Source: CALZJC01 sp041574955
Lineage (GTDB): Bacteria > Acidobacteriota > Thermoanaerobaculia > Multivoradales > JAHEKO01
NCBI GenBank assembly: GCA_041574955.1
Contig: JBFGNS010000029.1
Span: forward strand, 1 to 32,325
Reading direction: 5' to 3'
DNA: 32,325 bases
Position numbers and translations under genes: made by a program. Under the pieces are notes generated by a model. The model ran no database searches. It saw nothing but the letters and a program-made list of their open reading frames with translations, and was not told where the DNA came from. Positions 1 through 5,372 of the stretch are shown here, in pieces; the first letter of the stretch is position 1; each line of letters opens with the position of its first letter.

Positions 1-119
1 CCGTCGACCGTCTCGAGCGGCGGCGGCTCGGCCCGCTGCTGTCGCTGGCACGCCGCCACCGGTGCCAGCAGGCCTGCCGCCAGGACCACCGCAGGGCCGC
101 GCCGTCGCCAACCGCTCAC
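1..119 (-). CDS. Putative lipoprotein, N-terminal fragment
   Basis: Only the first 39 or so codons are inside the window, so the protein is partial. Reading from a GTG at 119, the product begins MSGWRRRGPAVVLAAGLLAP and continues VAACQRQQ. It has a short arginine-rich n-region, a hydrophobic core and a lipobox-like VAAC, the layout of a signal peptidase II substrate. The mature part begins with a polar, proline-rich stretch, as is usual for lipoprotein tethers. It starts 10 nt after the stop of the upstream HAD gene on the same strand, so the two are probably co-transcribed. No functional domain is visible in the fragment. The start and the lipoprotein call are inferred; no good Shine-Dalgarno sequence precedes the GTG. 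Confidence 0.6.
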   Translation of the reverse strand, partial: MSGWRRRGPAVVLAAGLLAPVAACQRQQRAEPPPLETVD

Positions 120-129
120 CGCGATCAGC

Positions 130-843
130 CTACCACCGGCCCTCCGCCAACCTCGCCGGCAGCTCGGTCAGCCGCCCGAGGTCGCCGCCGCCCGCGCGGT
201 CGATGCGCAGCGCCCGCATGCCGGCGGCCTGCGCGCCCTCCACGTCCTGCCGCCGGCGGTCCCCGACGTGCAGCACCCGGCCGGCGGGCAGCGCCAGCCG
301 GTCGAGCGCCGCCGCGAAGATACGGCGGTCCGGCTTCTCCGCCCCCACCTGCTGCGAGTGGACCACCACCTCGAACCGCCGGGCCAGGCCGATCTCGGCC
401 AGCAGACCCGGCAGCCGCTCGTCCCAATTGCTGATCAGCCCCAGCCGCAGGCCGCCGGCCGCCAGCGCGTCGAGCGCCGGCTCGACGTCGGGGTAGAGCT
501 CCCAGGCAGCGGCACCGGCGAAGCGGGCGTAGAGCTCGGGCGCGGCGAAGCGCGCCGCCGCTGGCTCGCCGAGGTGCTCGCACACCCGCTCGACGAACCG
601 CGCCCACCAGCCGCGCGCGCCGCGCGGATGGGCGGCGAAGCGGTCGCGCGACGGGTGCTCGGCGCAATCGAGCTCGCTCCACACCTGCCGCACCAGCTCG
701 CCGGCCCGCGCCGGCTCCACCACCACGCCGTGACGCGCCAGCACCTCGGAGTAGATCTCGCCCAGCCGCGCCGGGTGGATCAGGGTGCCGGTCAGGTCGA
801 AGGTGACCGCGGCGAGCCAGTCGGAGGCGGGCATCGCCGCCAT
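130..843 (-). CDS. HAD-superfamily (subfamily IA) hydrolase
   Basis: A 237-aa cytoplasmic protein with the HAD motifs in order. Motif I is VTFDLTGTL (D16, T18), motif II contains LISNWD, motif III is the lysine in AEKPDRRIF, and motif IV is LHVGDRRRQDVEGA. The helical cap between motifs I and II fits subfamily IA, closest in feel to HDHD3/YjjG-like phosphatases. The second residue of the usual DxD pair is threonine (DLT), which occurs in some HDHD3-like groups. The substrate cannot be read from the sequence. The start at 843 is chosen because conserved sequence begins just after it; an ATG at 834 is equally possible. Codons upstream of 843 overlap the divergent small gene and look non-coding. 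The lipoprotein gene follows 10 nt downstream. Confidence 0.85.
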   Translation of the reverse strand: MAAMPASDWLAAVTFDLTGTLIHPARLGEIYSEVLARHGVVVEPARAGELVRQVWSELDCAEHPSRDRFAAHPRGARGWWARFVERVCEHLGEPAAARFAAPELYARFAGAAAWELYPDVEPALDALAAGGLRLGLISNWDERLPGLLAEIGLARRFEVVVHSQQVGAEKPDRRIFAAALDRLALPAGRVLHVGDRRRQDVEGAQAAGMRALRIDRAGGGDLGRLTELPARLAEGRW

Positions 844-845
844 GC

Positions 846-851
846 TACGCT
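846..851 (+). promoter_or_regulatory. Candidate -10 box for the small membrane protein gene
   Basis: TACGCT ends 7 nt before the GTG at 859. If used, transcription would start at or next to the start codon, giving a leaderless mRNA. No TTGACA-like -35 is visible 17 nt upstream, where the sequence lies inside the divergent HAD gene. Inferred from sequence alone. Confidence 0.3.
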
Positions 852-858
852 GACCGCG

Positions 859-1011
859 GTGACCCCCACCGTCCGCCTCACCCTGTCGGTCGTCGCCCTC
901 TCCGCCTGGCTGATCCTGCTCCTGACCGGCTTCGCCGCCGGCGGCGCCGTCCACCTCCTGCTGGCGGCGAGCCTGATCCTGTTTCCGTGGCGCGCGGCGG
1001 CGGACGAGTAG
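859..1011 (+). CDS. Small hydrophobic membrane protein (lmo0937/DUF5670-like)
   Basis: A 50-aa protein starting at GTG, MTPTVRLTLSVVALSAWLIL and onward, with two hydrophobic segments at about residues 8-23 and 29-42. They are separated by a short glycine-rich turn (TGFAAGGAVH), and the protein ends in a charged tail, WRAAADE. The pattern of a first helix, G-x-x-x-GG, an H-L-L-L helix and a short tail resembles the lmo0937/DUF5670 family of tiny two-helix membrane proteins, whose role is unknown. The gene diverges from the HAD gene with 15 bp between the start codons, so the promoters must overlap. The family call rests on pattern resemblance; a chance ORF is less likely given the clean two-helix profile. 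Confidence 0.6.
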   Translation: MTPTVRLTLSVVALSAWLILLLTGFAAGGAVHLLLAASLILFPWRAAADE

Positions 1012-1035
1012 GGGGCCCGGCTGTTGTCGTGCTCA

Positions 1036-1072
1036 CCCGGCCGGCTCGGAGTCGAGAGGGACAGGGTCCCAG
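1036..1072 (+). repeat. REP-like repeat, copy 1
   Basis: A 37-bp unit that matches copy 2 at 1095-1131 at 36 of 37 positions (A versus G at 1057). It carries a small hairpin, GGGACaggGTCCC, at 1058-1070 and a second imperfect inverted repeat, CTCGGAGTCGAG, just before it. Short palindromic units in direct and inverted copies between convergent genes are typical of REP/BIME elements. Confidence 0.7.
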
Positions 1073-1094
1073 GTAGCGGCGGGTCGGCGGTGGG

Positions 1095-1131
1095 CCCGGC
1101 CGGCTCGGAGTCGAGGGGGACAGGGTCCCAG
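1095..1131 (+). repeat. REP-like repeat, copy 2
   Basis: This is the second direct copy of the unit at 1036-1072, offset by 59 bp. The hairpin GGGACaggGTCCC lies at 1117-1129. The copy continues into GGTA, which is shared with the inverted third copy, so the element boundary may be slightly longer than 37 bp. Confidence 0.7.
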
Positions 1132-1243
1132 GGTACCGGCTCGCGCGAAGTCGGACTTTCGAGCGGGGCGCTCGCCTGCACTCGGCTGGCGCGCGGCATC
1201 GGCGTCGGACTCCACCCGGCGTTGCGCTGCGCTGGCCGAGAGC

Positions 1244-1267
1244 TACCCTGGGACCCTGTCCCCCTCG
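1244..1267 (-). repeat. REP-like repeat, inverted copy 3
   Basis: These 24 bp are the exact reverse complement of 1112-1135 in copy 2 and include the GGGAC/GTCCC hairpin at 1250-1262. Sequence beyond the 24 bp is only loosely related, so this copy is partial or decayed. Copies 2 and 3 would form a long stem with a 108-nt loop if transcribed through. Confidence 0.7.
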
Positions 1268-1289
1268 CCTCTGACGCCGGCCTCCGGTT

Positions 1290-1310
1290 GGGGCTTGGCG
1301 GCTTGGAGGC
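1290..1310 (+). repeat. Diverged 21-bp direct repeat, copy A
   Basis: GGGGCTTGGCGG followed by CTTGGAGGC matches 1462-1482 at 19 of 21 positions. GGCCTCC/GGAGGCC words around each copy give extra inverted symmetry. Possibly a second, older repeat family in the same island. Confidence 0.4.
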
Positions 1311-1461
1311 TCGAGGGCCTGGAGCAGTTCGGCGGGAGGGAGCGTCAGCCGGCGGGGGCCCGGGCGGAGCGACATCACCCTCGCCTTTGGAGCGCAGCCC
1401 GGGCCACCGGCGGCCAAGCGACCGGGCGCTGCCGCCAACGCTCCTGCAAGGGGAGGCCTCG

Positions 1462-1482
1462 GGGGCTTGGCGGGCTGGAGGC
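1462..1482 (+). repeat. Diverged 21-bp direct repeat, copy B
   Basis: Partner of 1290-1310. It lies 10 bp from the stop codon of the MMPL transporter gene, so any transcript running past that gene would contain it first. Confidence 0.4.
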
Positions 1483-1491
1483 CGGAGTTGC

Positions 1492-4050
1492 CTAACCGTT
1501 CTCCTGCTCGCCCGCGCCCCCCAGCCGCAGGGCGAAGTAGGCGGGCAGCAGGGTGATCGCCACCAGCGCGGTGGCCAGCGCGCCGAGGACCGCCACGAAG
1601 CCCATCGAGCGCAGCCCCGGGTAGTGCGACAGCGACATCGATCCGAAGCCGACCATGGTCGACACGGCGGCGAGCGCGATCGCCTTGCCGGTCTCGGCCA
1701 TGCCGGCGATCCGCTTCTGCCGGTCGGCGGTGCGCAGCTCACGCTGGCGGTGAATCATGTGCACCCCGTAGTCGACGCCGATGCCGATGATCATCGTCGA
1801 GACGAAGATGTTCATGAAGTTCATCGCCAGCCCGAACGCCGCCATCGCGCCCAGCATCCAGATGATGCCCACCGTTAGCGGCGCCAGCGACAGCAGCGTG
1901 TCGCCCAGCCGGCGGTAGTCGAGCCACAGCAGCAGCGCCACCGCCACCAGGCCCACCACGGCCGCCAGCAGGGCGTCGGCCAGCACGCTGCGGCGCAGGA
2001 AGCCGCTCACCACGTTGGCGCCGGTGAGGGTGGCGCCCGGCCCCAGCTCCGCGGTCAGCGCCACCGCCGCCGGCGGCGGATCCCGGCGCCACTGGCCGCG
2101 CGGCGGGTAGAGGTAGACCACGGTGGTCCAGCCCTCCGAGTCGCGGTGCAGGTAGCGGTCGAGCAGCCGGCGGATCGCCTCGACCTTCTCCAGCTCCTCG
2201 ACCGAAACCGGCGTCCGGCGGTCCACCGCCTGGCGGAACATCTCGAGGCCGTCGGCGAACGGATCCGCGCGCATGCCCTGCGCCGCCAGCGCCGCCCGGA
2301 AGCGCTCGACGATGCGCTCACCGTCGAGCCGGTCGCGGTGCTCCTCGAGCCAGGCCAGGGCGCGGCGCTGGCGGGCCGGCGGCGGCACCAGGCCGGTGAT
2401 CGAGTCGAAGCTGCTCAGCTCCCCGGCCGCCACCATCTCGCGCGCCGCCTGCGCGGCGCGCTCGGCCTGCTCGAGGGCCTGATCGAGGCGCGGCGCCTCG
2501 ATCAGCAGCATCATCTGGTCGAAGCTGGTGCCGAAGTGGCGCGCCACCTCCTCGCGCACCATCACCCCCGGGTTGCCGCGCGGCCGCATCGCCTTGACGC
2601 TGTCCTCGAACTCGAGCCGGGTCGCCATCACGGCGGCCACCGCCGTCACGACCAGCCCGGCGGCCAGCACCGTCCGTGGCCGGGCGACGCAGGCGGCGAG
2701 CAGCCGCGCGCTGCCAAAGCCGTGCAAGAACAGCCGCGGCCGCCGCCGACGGCGGCTGTAGCGGTCCTCGCCCGCCGCCAGCTGCGCCGGCAGCAGCACC
2801 ACCACCGCCGCCATGCACAGCAGGATGCCGGTGCCGGTCAGCAGCCCCATCTGACGCAGGCCGGTGAAATCGGTGACCGTGAAGGCGTAGAAGGTGGCGG
2901 CGCTGGTGACGCCTCCGACGATCACGGCGCGTCCCGACGAGCCGCTCATGCGCGCCAGCCCGACGTCCAGCGAGGCCCCGGCCTGGCGCTCCTCGACAAA
3001 CCGGCCGTACGAGACGATCACGAAGTCGATCCCGAGACCGATGAGCAGCGCCGCCACCCCGCTGGTGGCCGAGCTCAGCCGCCCGAACGCCAGCACCGCC
3101 AGGCCGAAGGTCAGGATCAGGCCGCAGGCCAGCGGCACGAAGGCGTAGAGCAGTGGCCCGAAGCGGCGGAAGGCGAACAGGAACAGCAGCAGCACGCCCA
3201 CCATCGAGGTCAGCACGTTGACCGCCATGTCGCGCCGGATCAGCTGCTCGTCGCCCAGCGCGATGACGTAGCGGCCGCCCAGCGCCACCTCGGGCGGCGG
3301 CCCGGCGGCCTCCCCGGCGAGCTCGGGCCACTGCTGTCGGGTGGCTGCCGCCGCGGCCTCGACCGCCGCCACCAGCTGCCGGTTGAGCTCCACGCTCTCG
3401 GGCGTGTGCACCGGCCGCGCCAGGATCAGCAGCATGCGGTGGTCGCGCGACAGCAGGTAGCCGCTCGCCCAGTCGAGCGACAGCCCCGAGCGGGACGCCG
3501 TCAACCGCTCGAGGAAGATGTCCGACAGCCCGAGCGGATCGAGGCGCCACAGCTCCTCGAGAGCAAACGCCTGCGGCGTGGCGATCAGCCGCCGCAGCTC
3601 GCGTGCCCGCTCCTCGAGCGCCGCCGGGGTGAGCCGCTCGAGCATCCGCTGGCGCTCGTCCTCGTCGAGAAAAAGCACGGCACGCGGCAAGAAGGTGCGC
3701 ACCAGCTCGTCCTGGCCGCCCAGCCGGTACTCGACGCGCTCGATCGAGTCGAGCCGCGCCAGCCGCTCGCCCAGCCGGTCGACGAACCCCTCGTACGGAT
3801 CGAGCACCGCGTCCGGCGGCACGCGCACCGCGATCAGCAGGTAGTCGAGGCTGCCGAACTCGTCGAGGGCGCGGCGGAAGTCGGCGACCGCCGGGTCGTC
3901 GCGCGGCAGCAGGTTGAGCACGTCGGTGTCGAACTCGAGCCGGCTGGCGGCCAGCAGGGAGAGGGCCACCAGCGCGCCGGTGACGGCGAAGATCGTCCGG
4001 TACCGGCGGCGACCGAGCAGCGCGACCCTGTGCAGCAGGGTAGCGGGCAT
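1492..4050 (-). CDS. RND-superfamily MMPL-type transporter
   Basis: An 852-aa inner-membrane protein of the MMPL/HpnN-like RND group, which exports lipids or other hydrophobic molecules using the proton gradient. It shows the duplicated RND plan. An N-terminal helix (about residues 19-35) is followed by a periplasmic domain starting FDTDVLNLLPRDDP. A five-helix bundle then includes a sterol-sensing-like segment with LLIGLGIDFVIVSYGRF, followed by a second periplasmic domain (FEDSVKAMRPRGNPG) and a second bundle with MIIGIGVDYGVHMIHR. GxxxD(F/Y) in TM4 of each half is the proton-relay region. The ATG at 4050 is chosen because the extra 46 upstream codons overlap the 3' end of pgsA and are not conserved-looking. 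It lies 50 bp downstream of pgsA, suggesting a link to envelope lipids, though the substrate is unknown. Confidence 0.9.
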   Translation of the reverse strand: MPATLLHRVALLGRRRYRTIFAVTGALVALSLLAASRLEFDTDVLNLLPRDDPAVADFRRALDEFGSLDYLLIAVRVPPDAVLDPYEGFVDRLGERLARLDSIERVEYRLGGQDELVRTFLPRAVLFLDEDERQRMLERLTPAALEERARELRRLIATPQAFALEELWRLDPLGLSDIFLERLTASRSGLSLDWASGYLLSRDHRMLLILARPVHTPESVELNRQLVAAVEAAAAATRQQWPELAGEAAGPPPEVALGGRYVIALGDEQLIRRDMAVNVLTSMVGVLLLFLFAFRRFGPLLYAFVPLACGLILTFGLAVLAFGRLSSATSGVAALLIGLGIDFVIVSYGRFVEERQAGASLDVGLARMSGSSGRAVIVGGVTSAATFYAFTVTDFTGLRQMGLLTGTGILLCMAAVVVLLPAQLAAGEDRYSRRRRRPRLFLHGFGSARLLAACVARPRTVLAAGLVVTAVAAVMATRLEFEDSVKAMRPRGNPGVMVREEVARHFGTSFDQMMLLIEAPRLDQALEQAERAAQAAREMVAAGELSSFDSITGLVPPPARQRRALAWLEEHRDRLDGERIVERFRAALAAQGMRADPFADGLEMFRQAVDRRTPVSVEELEKVEAIRRLLDRYLHRDSEGWTTVVYLYPPRGQWRRDPPPAAVALTAELGPGATLTGANVVSGFLRRSVLADALLAAVVGLVAVALLLWLDYRRLGDTLLSLAPLTVGIIWMLGAMAAFGLAMNFMNIFVSTMIIGIGVDYGVHMIHRQRELRTADRQKRIAGMAETGKAIALAAVSTMVGFGSMSLSHYPGLRSMGFVAVLGALATALVAITLLPAYFALRLGGAGEQENG

Positions 4051-4100
4051 GGTGGACAGGCCGTCGCGGTGCGGCGGGAGGCCCGGTCGTGCGGGCCGGT

Positions 4101-4652
4101 TCAGTGGACCGCCTTGCTCAGCAGGCGCGGCCCGTAGCGCACGAAGTACTCGACGCCTGAGTACAGACTGGCCACCAGCGCCAGCCACAGCGTCACCGGC
4201 GCCAGGTGCTCGAACTGCCCGAGCTGGTTGTAGAAGATGAGCAGCGAGATCGCGATGATCTGCATCGTGGTCTTGACCTTGGCCGACGGGATGGCCGCCA
4301 TCACCAGATGCTCGGACGCCGCGAAGCCGCGCAGCGAGGAGATGGCGAAGTCACGAGCGATCAGCACCACCACCATCCAGGCCGGCGTCACCTCGGGGTT
4401 CATCTCGACCAGCGAGATGAAGGCGGCCGAGGTGAGGATCTTGTCGGCCGCCGGGTCGAGCAGCTTGCCGAGCCGCGTCACCGCCTGCTGGCGCCTGGCG
4501 ATGAAGCCGTCCAGAAAATCGGTCAGTGCCGCCAGCAGAAAGACGCCGAGACCGACGAACTCCTTGCCTTCGAACTTGGTCAGCAGCACCACCACCAGCA
4601 GCGGCACCAGCAGGATGCGGGACAGCGACAGCAGGTTGGGCAGGTTGTTGAT
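4101..4652 (-). CDS. pgsA: CDP-diacylglycerol-glycerol-3-phosphate 3-phosphatidyltransferase
   Basis: Makes phosphatidylglycerol phosphate from CDP-diacylglycerol and glycerol-3-phosphate, the committed step to phosphatidylglycerol and cardiolipin in the inner membrane. The CDP-alcohol phosphotransferase signature is complete: D45-x2-D48-G49-x2-A52-R53-x8-G62-x3-D66-x3-D70, within DFLDGFIARR and GKLLDPAADK. Several membrane helices surround it and the length (183 aa) is normal. The start is unusual: the conserved N-terminus NNLPNLLSLSRILLV is open in frame, but the only codon placed correctly behind a perfect GGAGG (4659-4663, 6-nt spacing) is ATC at 4650-4652. No in-frame ATG, GTG or TTG lies between it and the preceding gene. 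The first conventional start, GTG at 4607, would remove 15 conserved-looking residues. It lies 37 bp after the lytic transglycosylase gene. Confidence 0.9.
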   Translation of the reverse strand: MNNLPNLLSLSRILLVPLLVVVLLTKFEGKEFVGLGVFLLAALTDFLDGFIARRQQAVTRLGKLLDPAADKILTSAAFISLVEMNPEVTPAWMVVVLIARDFAISSLRGFAASEHLVMAAIPSAKVKTTMQIIAISLLIFYNQLGQFEHLAPVTLWLALVASLYSGVEYFVRYGPRLLSKAVH

Positions 4653-4658
4653 GGTGGT

Positions 4659-4663
4659 CCTCC
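4659..4663 (-). promoter_or_regulatory. Shine-Dalgarno sequence deciding the pgsA start
   Basis: GGAGG on the minus strand, separated by ACCACC from an ATC codon at 4650-4652. Its optimal spacing is the main reason for placing the pgsA start on a non-canonical ATC. Confidence 0.6.
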
Positions 4664-4689
4664 GGCAGGTGGAGCGCGGTGCTAGCGGC

Positions 4690-5316
4690 TCATCGTGCCG
4701 GCGGGCTGGTGGTCATCACCAACCGTCCGCCGGCGTCTCGGAGCACGTAGGTGGGACGCCCGGCGGCGGCGCGCAGCGCGGCGACCGCCGCCTCCTGGCC
4801 CCGGAACAGACCCAGCACCCGGCCCACGTAGCCCCGGGTCTCCGGGTACGGCGGCAGCCCGCGGTACCGGTCCACCGCCTCGGGGCCGGCGTTGTAGCCG
4901 GCCAGCGCCAGCTCCAGGTTGCCGCGGAACCGGTCGAGCAGCTGCCGCAGGTAGGCGGTGCCGCCCCTGAGGTTCTGGTCCGGGTCGTACGGGTCGTCGA
5001 CGCCCAGAGCGCGTGCCGTGTCCGGCATCAGCTGCATCAGACCCATCGCCCCCTTGCGCGACAGCGCCACCGGGTCGTAGCCCGACTCGACCCGCACCAC
5101 GGCGTGCACCAGGCGCGGGTCGAGCTGCTGCCGACGCGCGTGGTTGTCGATCAGCCGCTCGATGTCGGCCGTCGCCGCCAGGCTGGCGGCGGACCGGCGC
5201 GAGCCGTCGTTGGACATCAGCAGGCTGCCGTCGGCCAGCCGGGTGAGCTTGACCTCGGCCCCGGCGGCAGTCGCCGCGAGCATGCAAAAAACCGCAGTCA
5301 TCGCCCGGGTAGCCAT
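4690..5316 (-). CDS. Lytic transglycosylase, SLT-domain, secreted
   Basis: A 208-aa periplasmic murein lytic transglycosylase that cleaves peptidoglycan between MurNAc and GlcNAc. A signal peptide covers about residues 1-20 (MTAVFCMLAATAAGA, likely cleaved before EVKL). A short DUF4124-like segment (KLTRLADGSLLMSNDG) follows, and then the SLT goose-type lysozyme fold. Its catalytic glutamate is E77 in RVESGYDP, with GAMGLMQLMP (89-98) and the AGYNAGPEAV motif (139-148). The last 30 residues form a small tail, RPTYVLRDAGGRLVMTT, that again resembles a short beta hairpin. The start is ATG at 5316; ATG at 5301 would give a tighter signal peptide. The gene lies 56 bp after alaS and 37 bp before pgsA. 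Confidence 0.9.
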   Translation of the reverse strand: MATRAMTAVFCMLAATAAGAEVKLTRLADGSLLMSNDGSRRSAASLAATADIERLIDNHARRQQLDPRLVHAVVRVESGYDPVALSRKGAMGLMQLMPDTARALGVDDPYDPDQNLRGGTAYLRQLLDRFRGNLELALAGYNAGPEAVDRYRGLPPYPETRGYVGRVLGLFRGQEAAVAALRAAAGRPTYVLRDAGGRLVMTTSPPAR

Positions 5317-5331
5317 GCCGTCCAGGCGAAA

Positions 5332-5337
5332 AGTATA
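5332..5337 (-). promoter_or_regulatory. Candidate -10 box before the lytic transglycosylase gene
   Basis: TATACT on the minus strand (5 of 6 to TATAAT) in a short AT-rich patch between alaS and the transglycosylase gene. There is no clear -35. Transcription from it would begin about 10 nt before the ATG at 5316, or 25 nt before the ATG at 5301. Confidence 0.4.
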
Positions 5338-5372
5338 AGCGATTGAAGGGTTTCCGTCGCCGCCGCCGGCCG

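Larger units (their letters stand above)
1012..1491. other. 480-bp non-coding repeat island
   Basis: No convincing gene lies here on either strand: the open frames have no recognisable domain and their translations simply read through the repeats. The segment holds two direct copies and one inverted copy of a REP-like unit at 1036-1267, and a diverged pair of about 21 bp at 1290-1310 and 1462-1482. It sits between the 3' end of the plus-strand small membrane gene and the 3' end of the minus-strand MMPL gene, so it is a convergent intergenic region, the usual home of REP-type elements. No poly-T terminator was recognised. Confidence 0.7.

Noticed and set aside
1024..1490. Coding frames across the repeat island
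   Set aside because: They read through hairpin repeats, are compositionally skewed and have no domain or convincing ribosome site.
2146..4137. Long plus-strand open frame (663 codons) opposite the MMPL gene
   Set aside because: Its translation is rich in Arg, Gln, His, Pro and Ala with no domain. It mirrors codon positions of the clear RND transporter and is a GC-driven shadow.
4051..4188. Longer N-terminus for the MMPL transporter, starting at 4188
   Set aside because: The extra codons lie inside and just after pgsA, give a Pro/Arg-rich sequence, and precede a good ATG followed by the first membrane helix.
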